DNA from: Flavobacterium sp. N3904
GTDB taxonomy: Bacteria > Bacteroidota > Bacteroidia > Flavobacteriales > Flavobacteriaceae
Length of the DNA: 64,000 bases
Direction: 5' to 3'
Assembly: GCF_025947305.1 (NCBI RefSeq)
Contig: NZ_CP110009.1
Coordinates: 3,079,501 to 3,143,500, forward strand
Notes under the pieces: model-generated
The model's database searches: none
What the model was told of the DNA's origin: nothing
The model's input: only the letters and a program-made list of their open reading frames with translations
In this document: positions 41,934 through 50,727 of the stretch, piece by piece
Layout: each line of letters opens with the position of its first letter
How positions within the stretch are numbered: position 1 is the stretch's first letter
Made by a program: the position numbers and the translations under genes

Positions 41934-43226
41934 ATGAATAAAATATACAATCCAAAACCAGAAACTTGGTCAGCAATTTTAGAAAGACCAACTAAAACAG
42001 TTGACGATATTGAAGCAACTGTAAAAGGGATTTTCAAGGAAGTACAGTCAAAAGGGGATTTTGCTATTGCAAAGTATACATCACTTTTTGATGGGGTTTC
42101 AGTTCCTGATTTAGAAGTTTCCCAAACCGAAATAGCCACTGCAATCGCAACTATTTCTAAAGAATTAAAAGAAGCCATTCAGTTGGCAAAATCAAATATT
42201 GAAAAATTCCACGCTGCACAAAAAACAAATCGTGTTGTAGTGGAAACCACTGAAGGTGTAAACTGTTGGCAAGAGAAAAGACCAATACAAAAAATTGGTT
42301 TATACATTCCAGGAGGAACCGCTCCTTTATTTTCAACGGTATTGATGCTTGCGGTACCCGCTAATCTTGCAGGCTGCAGCGAAATCGTCTTATGTTCTCC
42401 TCCTGATAAAAATGGAAATATCAATCCAGCCATTTTGTATGCCGCTTATCTATGTGGCGTGACCAAAATTCTGAAAGTTGGCGGAATTCAAGCCATTGCA
42501 GGAATGACTTTTGGAACTGTTACTATTCCAAAAGTGTATAAAATATTTGGTCCCGGAAACCAATTTGTAACTGTTGCCAAACAATTGGCTACACAATTTG
42601 GTGTTGCCATCGATATGCCTGCAGGTCCATCGGAATTATTGATTGTTGCTGATGACACTGCAGTTCCTGCTTTCGTAGCTTCCGATTTATTGTCTCAAGC
42701 CGAACACGGAACAGATAGCCAAGTGATTTTAGTTTCTACTTCAAAAAAATTGATTGATGCTGTTGAAATTGAAATCCAATCTCAAATGGAGGTTTTACTA
42801 AGAAAAGCAATTGCAGAAAAAGCGATTGCCAATTCAAAATTGATTTTTGTCGAAAATGATACAGTAGCTTTAGAATTAATCAATGAATATGGGCCTGAAC
42901 ATTTTATTATTTGCACCAAAGACGAAGCTTTTTACATCGATAATATAGCCAATGCAGGTTCTGTTTTCATTGGAAATTACACTCCAGAAAGTGCCGGTGA
43001 TTACGCTTCGGGAACCAATCATACCTTGCCCACGAATGGTTATGCCAAAAATTATAGCGGAGTTAATTTAGATAGTTTTCTTAAATCGATGACTTTTCAG
43101 AAAATTTCTGAAAAAGGAATACAAAATATTGGTTCGGCAATTGAAATTATGGCTGAAGCCGAGGGATTACAAGCCCACAAAAATGCAGTTACTTTACGAT
43201 TAAATGCCCTTGAAAATGATAAATAG
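41934..43226 (+). CDS. hisD: Histidinol dehydrogenase
   Basis: HisD performs the last two steps, oxidising L-histidinol to histidine with two NAD+. The 430 residues are typical. Visible are the NAD-binding and catalytic elements FGPGNQFVTVAKQLATQF, DMPAGPSELLIVADDT, LLSQAEHGTDSQVILV (zinc ligands Gln and His), the general base in NEYGPEHFI (Glu-His) and the HTLPTNGYAKNYSGVN segment. It lies 74 bp after hisG and its 3' end overlaps the hisC start by 11 bp. Confidence 0.97.
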   Translation: MNKIYNPKPETWSAILERPTKTVDDIEATVKGIFKEVQSKGDFAIAKYTSLFDGVSVPDLEVSQTEIATAIATISKELKEAIQLAKSNIEKFHAAQKTNRVVVETTEGVNCWQEKRPIQKIGLYIPGGTAPLFSTVLMLAVPANLAGCSEIVLCSPPDKNGNINPAILYAAYLCGVTKILKVGGIQAIAGMTFGTVTIPKVYKIFGPGNQFVTVAKQLATQFGVAIDMPAGPSELLIVADDTAVPAFVASDLLSQAEHGTDSQVILVSTSKKLIDAVEIEIQSQMEVLLRKAIAEKAIANSKLIFVENDTVALELINEYGPEHFIICTKDEAFYIDNIANAGSVFIGNYTPESAGDYASGTNHTLPTNGYAKNYSGVNLDSFLKSMTFQKISEKGIQNIGSAIEIMAEAEGLQAHKNAVTLRLNALENDK

Positions 43227-44262
43227 TTTTAATTTAGATAGTTTAGTTCGTGACAACGTCAAGGTTTTAAAGCCTTATTCGTCTGCCAGAGATGAATTTG
43301 AGGATTTTGACACCGCCGATATGGTTTTTTTGGATGCCAATGAAAATCCTTTTAATAGTGGTGTAAATCGGTATCCCGATCCGCAACAAGCTTCGGTAAA
43401 AAGTATTCTCGCAAAGCAACACAAAGTAAATCCAAACCAAATGTTATTAGGAAACGGTAGTGATGAGGTTCTGGATTTGATTTTTAGAGCTTTTTGTGAG
43501 CCAAAAGTGGATAATGTGATTACATTGCCACCTACTTACGGAATGTATGGTGTACTGGCAAATATCAATGCAGTAGAAAATAGAGAAGTATTGCTTTCAA
43601 CTGATTTTCAGCCTCAAATTGAGAAAATCTTCAAAGCAATTGATGATAATACCAAAATGATCTTCTTGTGTTCCCCGAATAATCCAACTGGAAATTCGTT
43701 TTCAGAAGAAAGTGTGACGACTTTATTGGAGCATTTTAATGGTATAATTGTGATTGACGAAGCGTATATTGATTTTTCAGAAAAAGAAAGTTGGTTACAA
43801 AAATTAGAACAATATCCTAACTTAATCATCACACAAACACTTTCAAAAGCGTATGGTTTGGCGGGAATTCGATTGGGAATTTGTTATGCCTCAGCAGAAA
43901 TAATTTCGGTTTTAAACAAAATAAAACCGCCATATAATGTAAACGAATTAACTCAGAAAAGAGCTTTAGAAAGATTGGATAACACCAATACTGTAGAATC
44001 TGAAATCAAATCTATAATAAGACATAGAGAAGATCTACTTAAAGTATTACTTGATATAAAATACGTTGAAAAAATTTATCCAACAGAAGCCAATTTTATA
44101 TTGATTAAAGTGGATGATGCCAATAAAAGATACGATGATTTGATAGCCAAAGGGATCGTAATTCGAAATAGAACGACACAGCCTTTATGTGAAAATTGTT
44201 TGCGTTTGACTATTGGAACAGAGGAAGAAAATAAAAAATTAATTGAGGCATTAAAAGCTTAA
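43216..44262 (+). CDS. hisC: Histidinol-phosphate aminotransferase
   Basis: HisC transfers the amino group from glutamate to imidazole-acetol phosphate using PLP. The ATG at 43216 ([21 protein letters not shown]) gives 348 residues and overlaps the hisD stop by 11 bp; an upstream ATG at 43204 is deeper in hisD and less likely. Fold type I residues are seen: [43 protein letters not shown] and the PLP lysine in [15 protein letters not shown] (near residue 212). A hisB gene follows after 4 bp. Translational coupling is likely. Confidence 0.96.
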   Translation: MINSFNLDSLVRDNVKVLKPYSSARDEFEDFDTADMVFLDANENPFNSGVNRYPDPQQASVKSILAKQHKVNPNQMLLGNGSDEVLDLIFRAFCEPKVDNVITLPPTYGMYGVLANINAVENREVLLSTDFQPQIEKIFKAIDDNTKMIFLCSPNNPTGNSFSEESVTTLLEHFNGIIVIDEAYIDFSEKESWLQKLEQYPNLIITQTLSKAYGLAGIRLGICYASAEIISVLNKIKPPYNVNELTQKRALERLDNTNTVESEIKSIIRHREDLLKVLLDIKYVEKIYPTEANFILIKVDDANKRYDDLIAKGIVIRNRTTQPLCENCLRLTIGTEEENKKLIEALKA

Positions 44263-44266
44263 TAAA

Positions 44267-45403
44267 ATGAAAAAAGTACTTTTTATAGATCGTGACGGAA
44301 CCATTGTTTTAGAACCAGAAGGATATCAATTAGACAGTTTAGACAAACTTGAATTTTACCCAAAAGCGTTTCAGTATTTGGCAAAAATAGCCAAGGAAAT
44401 GGATTACGAATTGGTTATGGTGACCAATCAAGACGGATTGGGAACCGACAGTTTCCCCGAAGATACTTTTTGGCCAACCCAAAACTTCATTTTGAGAGCT
44501 TTTGAAAACGAAGGTGTTCTTTTTGATGATATTTTTGTAGATCGTTCTTTTCCTGAGGATAATGCACCAACACGCAAGCCTCGCACGGGAATGTTGACTA
44601 AATACATTGACAACCCTGAATATGATTTGGCCAACTCATTTGTTTTGGGAGATCGTTTGACGGATGTGGAATTGGCCAAAAACTTGGGCGCTAAAGCCAT
44701 TTTCATGAATACCACCGAAGGAGCAGGAAGTTCGGAAATTGCTGCAAAAAGAGAGGAATTAGATGAAGTGATTATCTTGCAATCTACCGATTGGAAAGTG
44801 ATTTATGAGTTTTTGAAACTTGAAGCGCGTTCTGCATCGATTACAAGAAAAACCAATGAAACCGATATTTGCATCAATTTGAACTTGGACGGAACCGGAA
44901 AAAGCAAAATTGAAACCGGAATTGCTTTTTTTGACCATATGCTTGACCAGATTTCACGCCACGGACAAATGGATTTAGAGATAACCGTAAAAGGTGATTT
45001 AGAAGTTGATGAACACCACACGATTGAAGATACAGCCATTGCGCTTGGTGAAGTTTTTGCCAAAGCATTAGGAAATAAATTAGGCATTGAGCGTTATGGT
45101 TTCTGTTTGCCAATGGACGACTGCTTATCCCAAGTAGCGATTGATTTTGGAGGCAGAAACTGGCTGGTTTGGGAAACCGAATTCAAACGGGAGATGGTAG
45201 GTAAAATGCCAACAGAGATGTTTTATCATTTCTTCAAATCTTTCTCGGATGGTGCCAAAGCCAATATCAACATCAAAGCCGAAGGAACCAACGAACATCA
45301 CAAAATTGAAGCCATCTTTAAAGCTTTTGCAAAAGCAATAAAAGTAGCGGTAAAACGCGATACAGAAAAAATGATTTTGCCATCAACAAAAGGAATGCTT
45401 TAA
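44267..45403 (+). CDS. hisB: Bifunctional histidinol-phosphatase/imidazoleglycerol-phosphate dehydratase
   Basis: The 378-residue fusion has an N-terminal HAD phosphatase (about 1-165; nucleophile in [23 protein letters not shown], zinc-loop-like residues near 90-105) and a C-terminal dehydratase (about 185-378; [29 protein letters not shown] and the metal-binding [16 protein letters not shown] and [16 protein letters not shown]). It catalyses two non-consecutive steps of histidine synthesis. The fusion is known from enterobacteria and Bacteroidota. It lies 4 bp after hisC and 11 bp before the NTF2-like gene. Confidence 0.97.
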   Translation: MKKVLFIDRDGTIVLEPEGYQLDSLDKLEFYPKAFQYLAKIAKEMDYELVMVTNQDGLGTDSFPEDTFWPTQNFILRAFENEGVLFDDIFVDRSFPEDNAPTRKPRTGMLTKYIDNPEYDLANSFVLGDRLTDVELAKNLGAKAIFMNTTEGAGSSEIAAKREELDEVIILQSTDWKVIYEFLKLEARSASITRKTNETDICINLNLDGTGKSKIETGIAFFDHMLDQISRHGQMDLEITVKGDLEVDEHHTIEDTAIALGEVFAKALGNKLGIERYGFCLPMDDCLSQVAIDFGGRNWLVWETEFKREMVGKMPTEMFYHFFKSFSDGAKANINIKAEGTNEHHKIEAIFKAFAKAIKVAVKRDTEKMILPSTKGML

Positions 45404-45414
45404 TACTACCAATT

Positions 45415-45762
45415 ATGGATGCTCAAAAATTTGCCGAACAATGGATTGAATCATGGAATTCTCATGATTTGGAAAACATAATGCAACATTATTCTGAAGA
45501 CATTGAAATAACTACACCAATGATAAAATTGGCTGGAGGAATAGAAAGCGGTTCACTTGTTGGAAAAAAATCAGTCAAAGACTATTGGAATAAAGCCCTA
45601 ACTAAGTTTCCTGATTTACATTTTGAGCTTTTAGAAGTTACATCTAGTGTTAATTCAGTGGCTTTATATTACAAATCCATCATGAACAAAATGGCTATTG
45701 AAGTTATGTTTTTTAATGATAAAGGATTGGTAAATAAAATGATAGCACATTATACTAATTAA
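45415..45762 (+). CDS. NTF2/SnoaL-like small protein within the his operon
   Basis: The 115 residues match the NTF2-like fold: a N-terminal helix with WIESWNSHDLENIMQHYSED, then EITTPM, LVGKKSVKDYWNKALTKFPDLHFEL and a beta-sheet end. The cone-shaped fold serves as an enzyme, carrier or binding protein in many contexts. It lies 11 bp after hisB and 4 bp before hisH, so it must be part of the his transcript, yet histidine synthesis needs no such protein. Its role is therefore open: an accessory of the pathway or a passenger. No membrane segment or signal. Confidence 0.88.
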   Translation: MDAQKFAEQWIESWNSHDLENIMQHYSEDIEITTPMIKLAGGIESGSLVGKKSVKDYWNKALTKFPDLHFELLEVTSSVNSVALYYKSIMNKMAIEVMFFNDKGLVNKMIAHYTN

Positions 45763-45766
45763 GAAA

Positions 45767-46354
45767 ATGAAAATAGTAATCATAAATTACGGATCCGGAA
45801 ATATTCAAAGCATCATGTTTGCCATCGAAAGATTGGGGTTCAAAGCAGTTTTGAGCAACGATCCGGAAGAAATAAAGTCTGCTGACAAAATAATTTTTCC
45901 TGGAGTAGGAGAGGCTAGTTATGCGATGAAAATGCTTAAAAAAAGTGGTTTGGACACTTTGATTCCAACTCTTAAGCAGCCCGTTTTTGGGATTTGTTTG
46001 GGTATGCAATTGATGTGTAATAAATCGGAGGAAGGAAGTACAGAAGGATTGGGGATTTTTGATGTGGATGTCATTAAATTTTCTCCAAAAGTAAAAGTTC
46101 CCCAAATGGGTTGGAATAACATTTATAATTTAAAATCAGATTTATTTAAAGGAATTACAGAAAATGAATACATGTATTTGGTGCATAGTTTTTATGCGCC
46201 TATTTGCAAAGAAACCATTGCAACTACTGATTATGAAGTGGAATATTCTTCAGCTTTAGAGAATGATAATTTCTACGGAACACAATTTCACCCAGAGAAA
46301 AGCGGTGATGTTGGTGAGCGCATTTTAAACAACTTTTTAAACATTAAACTTTAA
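45767..46354 (+). CDS. hisH: Imidazole glycerol phosphate synthase, glutamine amidotransferase subunit
   Basis: HisH releases ammonia from glutamine for HisF. The 195 residues form a class I amidotransferase. Visible are the oxyanion segment [11 protein letters not shown], the nucleophile Cys in [12 protein letters not shown] (near 82), and His and Glu in [12 protein letters not shown] (near 180). It works as a HisH-HisF complex; hisF lies two genes downstream. Spacing is 4 bp from the NTF2-like gene and 7 bp to hisA. Confidence 0.97.
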   Translation: MKIVIINYGSGNIQSIMFAIERLGFKAVLSNDPEEIKSADKIIFPGVGEASYAMKMLKKSGLDTLIPTLKQPVFGICLGMQLMCNKSEEGSTEGLGIFDVDVIKFSPKVKVPQMGWNNIYNLKSDLFKGITENEYMYLVHSFYAPICKETIATTDYEVEYSSALENDNFYGTQFHPEKSGDVGERILNNFLNIKL

Positions 46355-46361
46355 ACAAATT

Positions 46362-47084
46362 ATGCGAATAATCCCCGCAATAGATATTATAGAAGGAAAA
46401 TGTGTTCGCTTGTCCAAAGGCGATTACAATACCAAAATCATATACAATGAAAATCCGCTTGAAGTAGCCAAATCATTCGAAGCACACGGAATCGAATACT
46501 TGCATTTGGTAGATTTGGATGGCGCTAAATCGAGCAAAATTGTAAATTATAAAATATTGGAACAAATAGCTACGCAAACCAAACTGAAAATTGATTTTGG
46601 TGGCGGATTGAAAGCTGATTCTGATTTGAAAATAGCTTTCGAAAGTGGTGCCAACCAAATCACAGGAGGCAGTATCGCAGTAAAAAACAGAGCTATTTTT
46701 GAAAAATGGATTGCCGAATATGGTTCGGATAAAATTATTTTAGGAGCTGACGCTAATAATGAAAAAGTAGCCGTCTCAGGTTGGTTGGAAGATTCTGATG
46801 AGGATTTAGTTCCGTTTATCCAAGATTATCAAAGCAAAGGAATTCAGTATGTGATTTGTACCGATATTGCCAAAGACGGAATGCTGGAAGGACCAAGTTT
46901 TGATTTGTATGCTAAAATTTTAATGGAAGCCAATGGTATAAAATTAATTGCATCAGGTGGAATTTCTACTTTTGATGAATTGCCTAAATTAGCAAAATTA
47001 GGTTGTGAAGGGACTATAATCGGGAAAGCGATTTATGAAGGTCGAATTTCATTGAAACAATTGGAAAATTATATAATAAAATAG
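46362..47084 (+). CDS. hisA: ProFAR isomerase (HisA)
   Basis: HisA is a (beta-alpha)8 barrel that isomerises phosphoribosyl-formimino-AICAR-phosphate by an Amadori rearrangement. The 240 residues are typical: [19 protein letters not shown] with catalytic Asp at 8, [23 protein letters not shown], and [15 protein letters not shown] with the second Asp and [13 protein letters not shown] as phosphate loops. The barrel is homologous to HisF next door. It follows hisH by 7 bp, and a dispersed repeat fills the gap to hisF. Confidence 0.97.
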   Translation: MRIIPAIDIIEGKCVRLSKGDYNTKIIYNENPLEVAKSFEAHGIEYLHLVDLDGAKSSKIVNYKILEQIATQTKLKIDFGGGLKADSDLKIAFESGANQITGGSIAVKNRAIFEKWIAEYGSDKIILGADANNEKVAVSGWLEDSDEDLVPFIQDYQSKGIQYVICTDIAKDGMLEGPSFDLYAKILMEANGIKLIASGGISTFDELPKLAKLGCEGTIIGKAIYEGRISLKQLENYIIK

Positions 47085-47088
47085 ATTA

Positions 47089-47173
47089 TTCCGCAAAGAA
47101 GCACAAAGTAGACGCAAAGATTCACCAAGATTTTTGTGTATCTCTGCGAAACCTTTGCGAATCTCTGTGTAAC
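47089..47173. repeat. GCAGAGATTCGC-type repeat inside the his operon, copy 2
   Basis: About 85 bp of CGCAAAG and inverse CTTTGCG/CTCTGCG units, such as CTTTGCGAATCTCTGTG on the right, fill the hisA-hisF gap. The left half (CGCAAAGAAGCACAAAG, GACGCAAAGATTCACC) is roughly the inverse of the right half, so the transcript can fold into a long imperfect hairpin. A relative lies before ung at 28440-28557. Confidence 0.65.
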
Positions 47174-47184
47174 AATTATAAAAA

Positions 47185-47940
47185 ATGTTAACAAAAAGAA
47201 TAATACCTTGTCTCGACATCAAAAACGGAAGAACCGTAAAAGGCGTTAATTTCGTAGATTTGCGTGATGCGGGCGATCCTGTGGAATTGGCCAAAATCTA
47301 CTCGGATGAAGGTGCTGACGAATTGGTTTTTCTTGACATTTCTGCAACTGAAGAACGCAGAAAAACTTTGGTGGATTTGGTTCGAAAAGTGGCTGCAACT
47401 ATCAATATTCCATTTACAGTAGGCGGTGGAATTTCAACCGTAGAAGATGTTGAAGTTTTATTGCAAAATGGTGCGGATAAAGTTTCTATCAATTCTTCGG
47501 CAGTAAAAAATCCGCAGTTGATTAATGATTTGGCACAAAAATTCGGGAGCCAATGTGTGGTGGTGGCGATAGATGCCAAGCAAATTGAAGACGAATGGAT
47601 GGTGCATTTGGTAGGAGGGAAGGTTCCTACGGAAATTCGATTATTCGATTGGGCACAAGATGTAGAACAAAGAGGAGCAGGAGAAATCCTTTTTACCTCT
47701 ATGAATCATGACGGAACCAAAAACGGATTTGCAAATGAAGCTTTGGCAAAACTGTCACAATTAGTCAATATTCCGATAATTGCTTCGGGAGGAGCAGGGA
47801 ATATGCAACATTTTGTAGATACCTTTATTGATGGAAAAGCGGATGCAGCATTGGCGGCAAGCGTGTTCCATTTCAAGGAAATCGAAATTAAAGCTTTAAA
47901 AAAAGAATTAAAAAACAACAATATAGAAGTTCGGATCTAG
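47185..47940 (+). CDS. hisF: Imidazole glycerol phosphate synthase, cyclase subunit
   Basis: HisF uses ammonia from HisH to make imidazole glycerol phosphate and AICAR. The 251 residues form a (beta-alpha)8 barrel. Visible are [27 protein letters not shown] with catalytic Asp11, [51 protein letters not shown] with the second catalytic Asp, and [12 protein letters not shown]. It starts 100 bp after hisA because a repeat is inserted there, and hisIE follows after 44 bp. Confidence 0.97.
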   Translation: MLTKRIIPCLDIKNGRTVKGVNFVDLRDAGDPVELAKIYSDEGADELVFLDISATEERRKTLVDLVRKVAATINIPFTVGGGISTVEDVEVLLQNGADKVSINSSAVKNPQLINDLAQKFGSQCVVVAIDAKQIEDEWMVHLVGGKVPTEIRLFDWAQDVEQRGAGEILFTSMNHDGTKNGFANEALAKLSQLVNIPIIASGGAGNMQHFVDTFIDGKADAALAASVFHFKEIEIKALKKELKNNNIEVRI

Positions 47941-47984
47941 TTTTACTTTAAAAACATTCAACTTTACAACTATAGACTATAATT

Positions 47985-48584
47985 ATGAACATAGATTTTT
48001 CAAAAAGCGCACACGGGTTAATTCCTGCAATAATCCAAGATAGTGAAACCAAGAATGTTTTGATGTTGGGTTACATGAATGCCGAAGCTTACCAAAAAAC
48101 AATAGATACCCAAAAAGTAACTTTCTACAGCCGTTCCAAACAAAGACTTTGGACAAAAGGGGAAGAAAGTGGTAACTTCCTGAATCTGATTGATATCAAA
48201 AACGACTGCGACAATGATACATTATTGATTCAAGTGCAACCCGTGGGACCAACCTGTCACAAAGGAACGGACACCTGCTGGGCAACCGAAAATAAACAGG
48301 ATTATGGCTTTATCTCTAATTTGGAGGAAACTATCAAAACCCGAAGACAAAATGCCGATTCTGACAAAAGTTATGTTGCTTCCTTATTCAAATTGGGAAT
48401 CAACAAAATTGCTCAAAAAGTGGGAGAAGAAGCAGTAGAAGTGGTCATTGAAGCCAAAGATGATAATGATGATTTGTTCTTGAGCGAAGGCGCCGATTTA
48501 CTTTTTCATTACTTAATCTTGTTGCAAGCCAAAGGTTTTCAATTAAACGACGTGGTTGAAGTTTTGAAAAGCCGTCAGAAGTAA
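47985..48584 (+). CDS. hisI: Bifunctional phosphoribosyl-AMP cyclohydrolase/phosphoribosyl-ATP pyrophosphatase
   Basis: This 199-residue fusion (HisIE) covers steps two and three of the pathway. The cyclohydrolase part (about 1-105) has VLMLGYMNAEAYQKT, VTFYSRSKQRLWTKGEESGN and the metal Cys in GPTCHKGTDTCW. The pyrophosphatase part (about 110-199) has the MazG-like helical motif VGEEAVEVVIEAKDDNDDLFLSEGADLLFHYLIL. As in enterobacteria, it is the last gene of the operon. A hairpin with a T-run lies about 50 bp downstream. Confidence 0.97.
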   Translation: MNIDFSKSAHGLIPAIIQDSETKNVLMLGYMNAEAYQKTIDTQKVTFYSRSKQRLWTKGEESGNFLNLIDIKNDCDNDTLLIQVQPVGPTCHKGTDTCWATENKQDYGFISNLEETIKTRRQNADSDKSYVASLFKLGINKIAQKVGEEAVEVVIEAKDDNDDLFLSEGADLLFHYLILLQAKGFQLNDVVEVLKSRQK

Positions 48585-48631
48585 TATAAGTTTTCCAAAT
48601 AATCAATCAAAATTAAGAACTTATATTTTCT

Positions 48632-48668
48632 AAACCTCAATGGTAAATTAATTGCTATTGGGGTTTTA
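48632..48668 (+). terminator. Terminator of the his operon
   Basis: AAACCTCAAT pairs with ATTGGGGTTT (10 bp with one wobble pair, 15-nt loop) and runs into TTTATT, 47 bp after the hisIE stop. Confidence 0.65.
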
Positions 48669-48697
48669 TTAGTTATAAAAAACTCAAAAAAAGTACG

Positions 48698-48705
48698 TAG
48701 TTTTG
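48698..48705 (+). promoter_or_regulatory. Candidate -7 box for the second M1 peptidase
   Basis: TAGTTTTG matches TAnnTTTG, 19 bp before the ATG at 48725. Confidence 0.5.
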
Positions 48706-48724
48706 GTGGAAAATTATCTAATTC

Positions 48725-50380
48725 ATGAAAAAACATCTTAACCTATTATTAATCACGTTTTTAATTTCCACTGGAATCCAAGCTCAAGGTTTGCTTACCA
48801 AATCGGATATTGTTTTTACCAGACAAGATTCTTTAAGAGGCAGTATTACTAAAGAAAGAGTATGGTGGGATGTAAAACACTATAATTTGGATGTAAAAGT
48901 AAATCCTGCAGACAGTACAATTACAGGATCTAATACTATTCAATATAAAGTGTTACAACCTTATAATGTAATGCAAATTGACTTGCAAAATCCAATGGAA
49001 ATTACCAAAGTTACCCAAGATGGTGTAGCATTACAATACAAAAGAGATGGTAATGTTTTCTTTATAACATTGGCATCAACTCAAAATGTAGGGGCTATTA
49101 AAGAGGTAAAAGTATTTTATCACGGTAAACCAAAAGTAGCCGTTAGACCACCATGGGATGGTGGGTTAACTTGGAAAAAAGATAAAAACGGAAATGATTT
49201 TATTGCTTCTTCTTGTCAAGGATTGGGCGCCAGTGTTTGGTGGCCAAACAAAGACCATATGTATGATGAAGTCGAAGGAATGAAAATCAGTGTGAATGTT
49301 CCTGACAATTTAATGGATGTTTCGAATGGGCGTTTGCAAAATGTAAAAAAGTTAAAAGACGGTACCAAAACATATACATGGGTTGTAAAAAATCCAATCA
49401 ATAATTATGGTGTAAATATCAATGTTGGTGATTATGTTACTTTTTCGGAGAAATACAAGGGAGAAAAAGGTGATTTAGATTGCACTTATTATGTTTTGAA
49501 AGATAATCTGGCAAAAGCCAAAGAGCAATTCAAAGATGTACCTCGAATGTTGAAAGCTTTTGAACATTGGTTTGGTCCTTATCCTTTTTATGAAGACAGC
49601 TACAAACTGGTGGAAGCTCCTTATTTAGGAATGGAACACCAAAGTTGTGTAACCTACGGAAATGGCTTTAAAAATGGATATTTGGGACGCGATTTGAGCG
49701 GGACGGGTTGGGGACTGAAGTTTGATTTTATTATCATCCATGAATCGGGACACGAATGGTTTGCCAATAATATTACTTATAAAGATATTGCCGACATGTG
49801 GATTCATGAAAGCTTTACTTGTTATTCAGAAAGCCTTTTTCTAGAATACTATTATGGAAAAGAAGCTGGCTATGAATATGTGAGAGGTATTCGAAAAAAT
49901 ATTGAAAATGAAAAACCAATCATTGGGTATTATGACGTAAACAATGAAGGTTCGGGAGATATGTATTATAAAGGAGCCAATATGTTGAATACTCTGCGTC
50001 AGCTCGTAAATAACGATGAGAAATGGAGAAGTATTTTGAGAGGCTTGAACAGTACTTTTTACCATCAAACGGTAACAACCAAACAAATTGAAGATTATTT
50101 GAGTCAACAAGTTGGTGTGGATTTAAATCCGTTTTTCAATCAATATTTGAGAGACATCCGAATTCCTACTTTTGAATATACAATACAGGACAACATTTTG
50201 AAATACCATTGGACAAATATTGTTACTGGTTTTGATATGCCTGTAAAAGTTGCTCTAAATGGGACTGAAGTTACTTTGAATCCAAAAGCAGAATGGACTG
50301 AATTTACCAACTCTTCAAAAATTGAAAATGTTGCATTGGATCCTAATTTCTATGTTTTCAGTAAAGAAGGTCAAAAATAA
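48725..50380 (+). CDS. M1 family metallopeptidase, secreted
   Basis: The 551 residues start with a signal peptide (about 1-20, ending GIQAQ). After the N-terminal sandwich domain (WWDVKHYNLDVKVNPADSTITG) comes the catalytic domain: GMEHQSCVTYGNG (a GxMEN-like motif with His for Asn), zinc site IIHESGHEWFANN (near 336-348) and the third ligand Glu in MWIHESFTCYSE. The C-terminal HEAT region of the larger M1 enzymes is missing, so this is the short form. It has its own promoter and a strong terminator. The protein is probably periplasmic. It is distinct from the 687-residue M1 enzyme at 9.3 kb. Confidence 0.93.
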   Translation: MKKHLNLLLITFLISTGIQAQGLLTKSDIVFTRQDSLRGSITKERVWWDVKHYNLDVKVNPADSTITGSNTIQYKVLQPYNVMQIDLQNPMEITKVTQDGVALQYKRDGNVFFITLASTQNVGAIKEVKVFYHGKPKVAVRPPWDGGLTWKKDKNGNDFIASSCQGLGASVWWPNKDHMYDEVEGMKISVNVPDNLMDVSNGRLQNVKKLKDGTKTYTWVVKNPINNYGVNINVGDYVTFSEKYKGEKGDLDCTYYVLKDNLAKAKEQFKDVPRMLKAFEHWFGPYPFYEDSYKLVEAPYLGMEHQSCVTYGNGFKNGYLGRDLSGTGWGLKFDFIIIHESGHEWFANNITYKDIADMWIHESFTCYSESLFLEYYYGKEAGYEYVRGIRKNIENEKPIIGYYDVNNEGSGDMYYKGANMLNTLRQLVNNDEKWRSILRGLNSTFYHQTVTTKQIEDYLSQQVGVDLNPFFNQYLRDIRIPTFEYTIQDNILKYHWTNIVTGFDMPVKVALNGTEVTLNPKAEWTEFTNSSKIENVALDPNFYVFSKEGQK

Positions 50381-50437
50381 GAATTTGATTCTTCTTGGTC
50401 TACTGGTAGATGTGAATAAAAATTTTTAATCTGGAAG

Positions 50438-50470
50438 GGCTCAAACTTAACACAAGTTTGAGCCTTTTTT
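50438..50470 (+). terminator. Terminator of the second M1 peptidase
   Basis: GGCTCAAACTT pairs with AAGTTTGAGCC (11 bp, 5-nt loop), then six T, 57 bp after the stop. Confidence 0.88.
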
Positions 50471-50727
50471 ATAATTATATTTTAATCTTTAGGGGTTTTA
50501 TGCGCTACAAGGTTTTTAATTATGAACAAAATTTAAAAAAAATAAAGGTAAAGGTTAAGTGCTTGATAATCATTTTGTTTTCGTTTGCTGTTTTTTTATT
50601 AACATTTATCAAAACTACATCGATAGAGTTGTGATAACTTTAAAATATGAAGTAACAAATAAAATATAGTGTAATTAAAATGCAAATAAATTATTAATTT
50701 CATAAATTATTAACCAAAATAAACCTT
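50471..50727. other. Intergenic region before the amylase
   Basis: About 257 bp of AT-rich DNA between a terminator and the amylase ATG. A near -7 match TAACTTTA lies at 50635-50642. No gene, repeat or clear operator was found. Confidence 0.5.
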
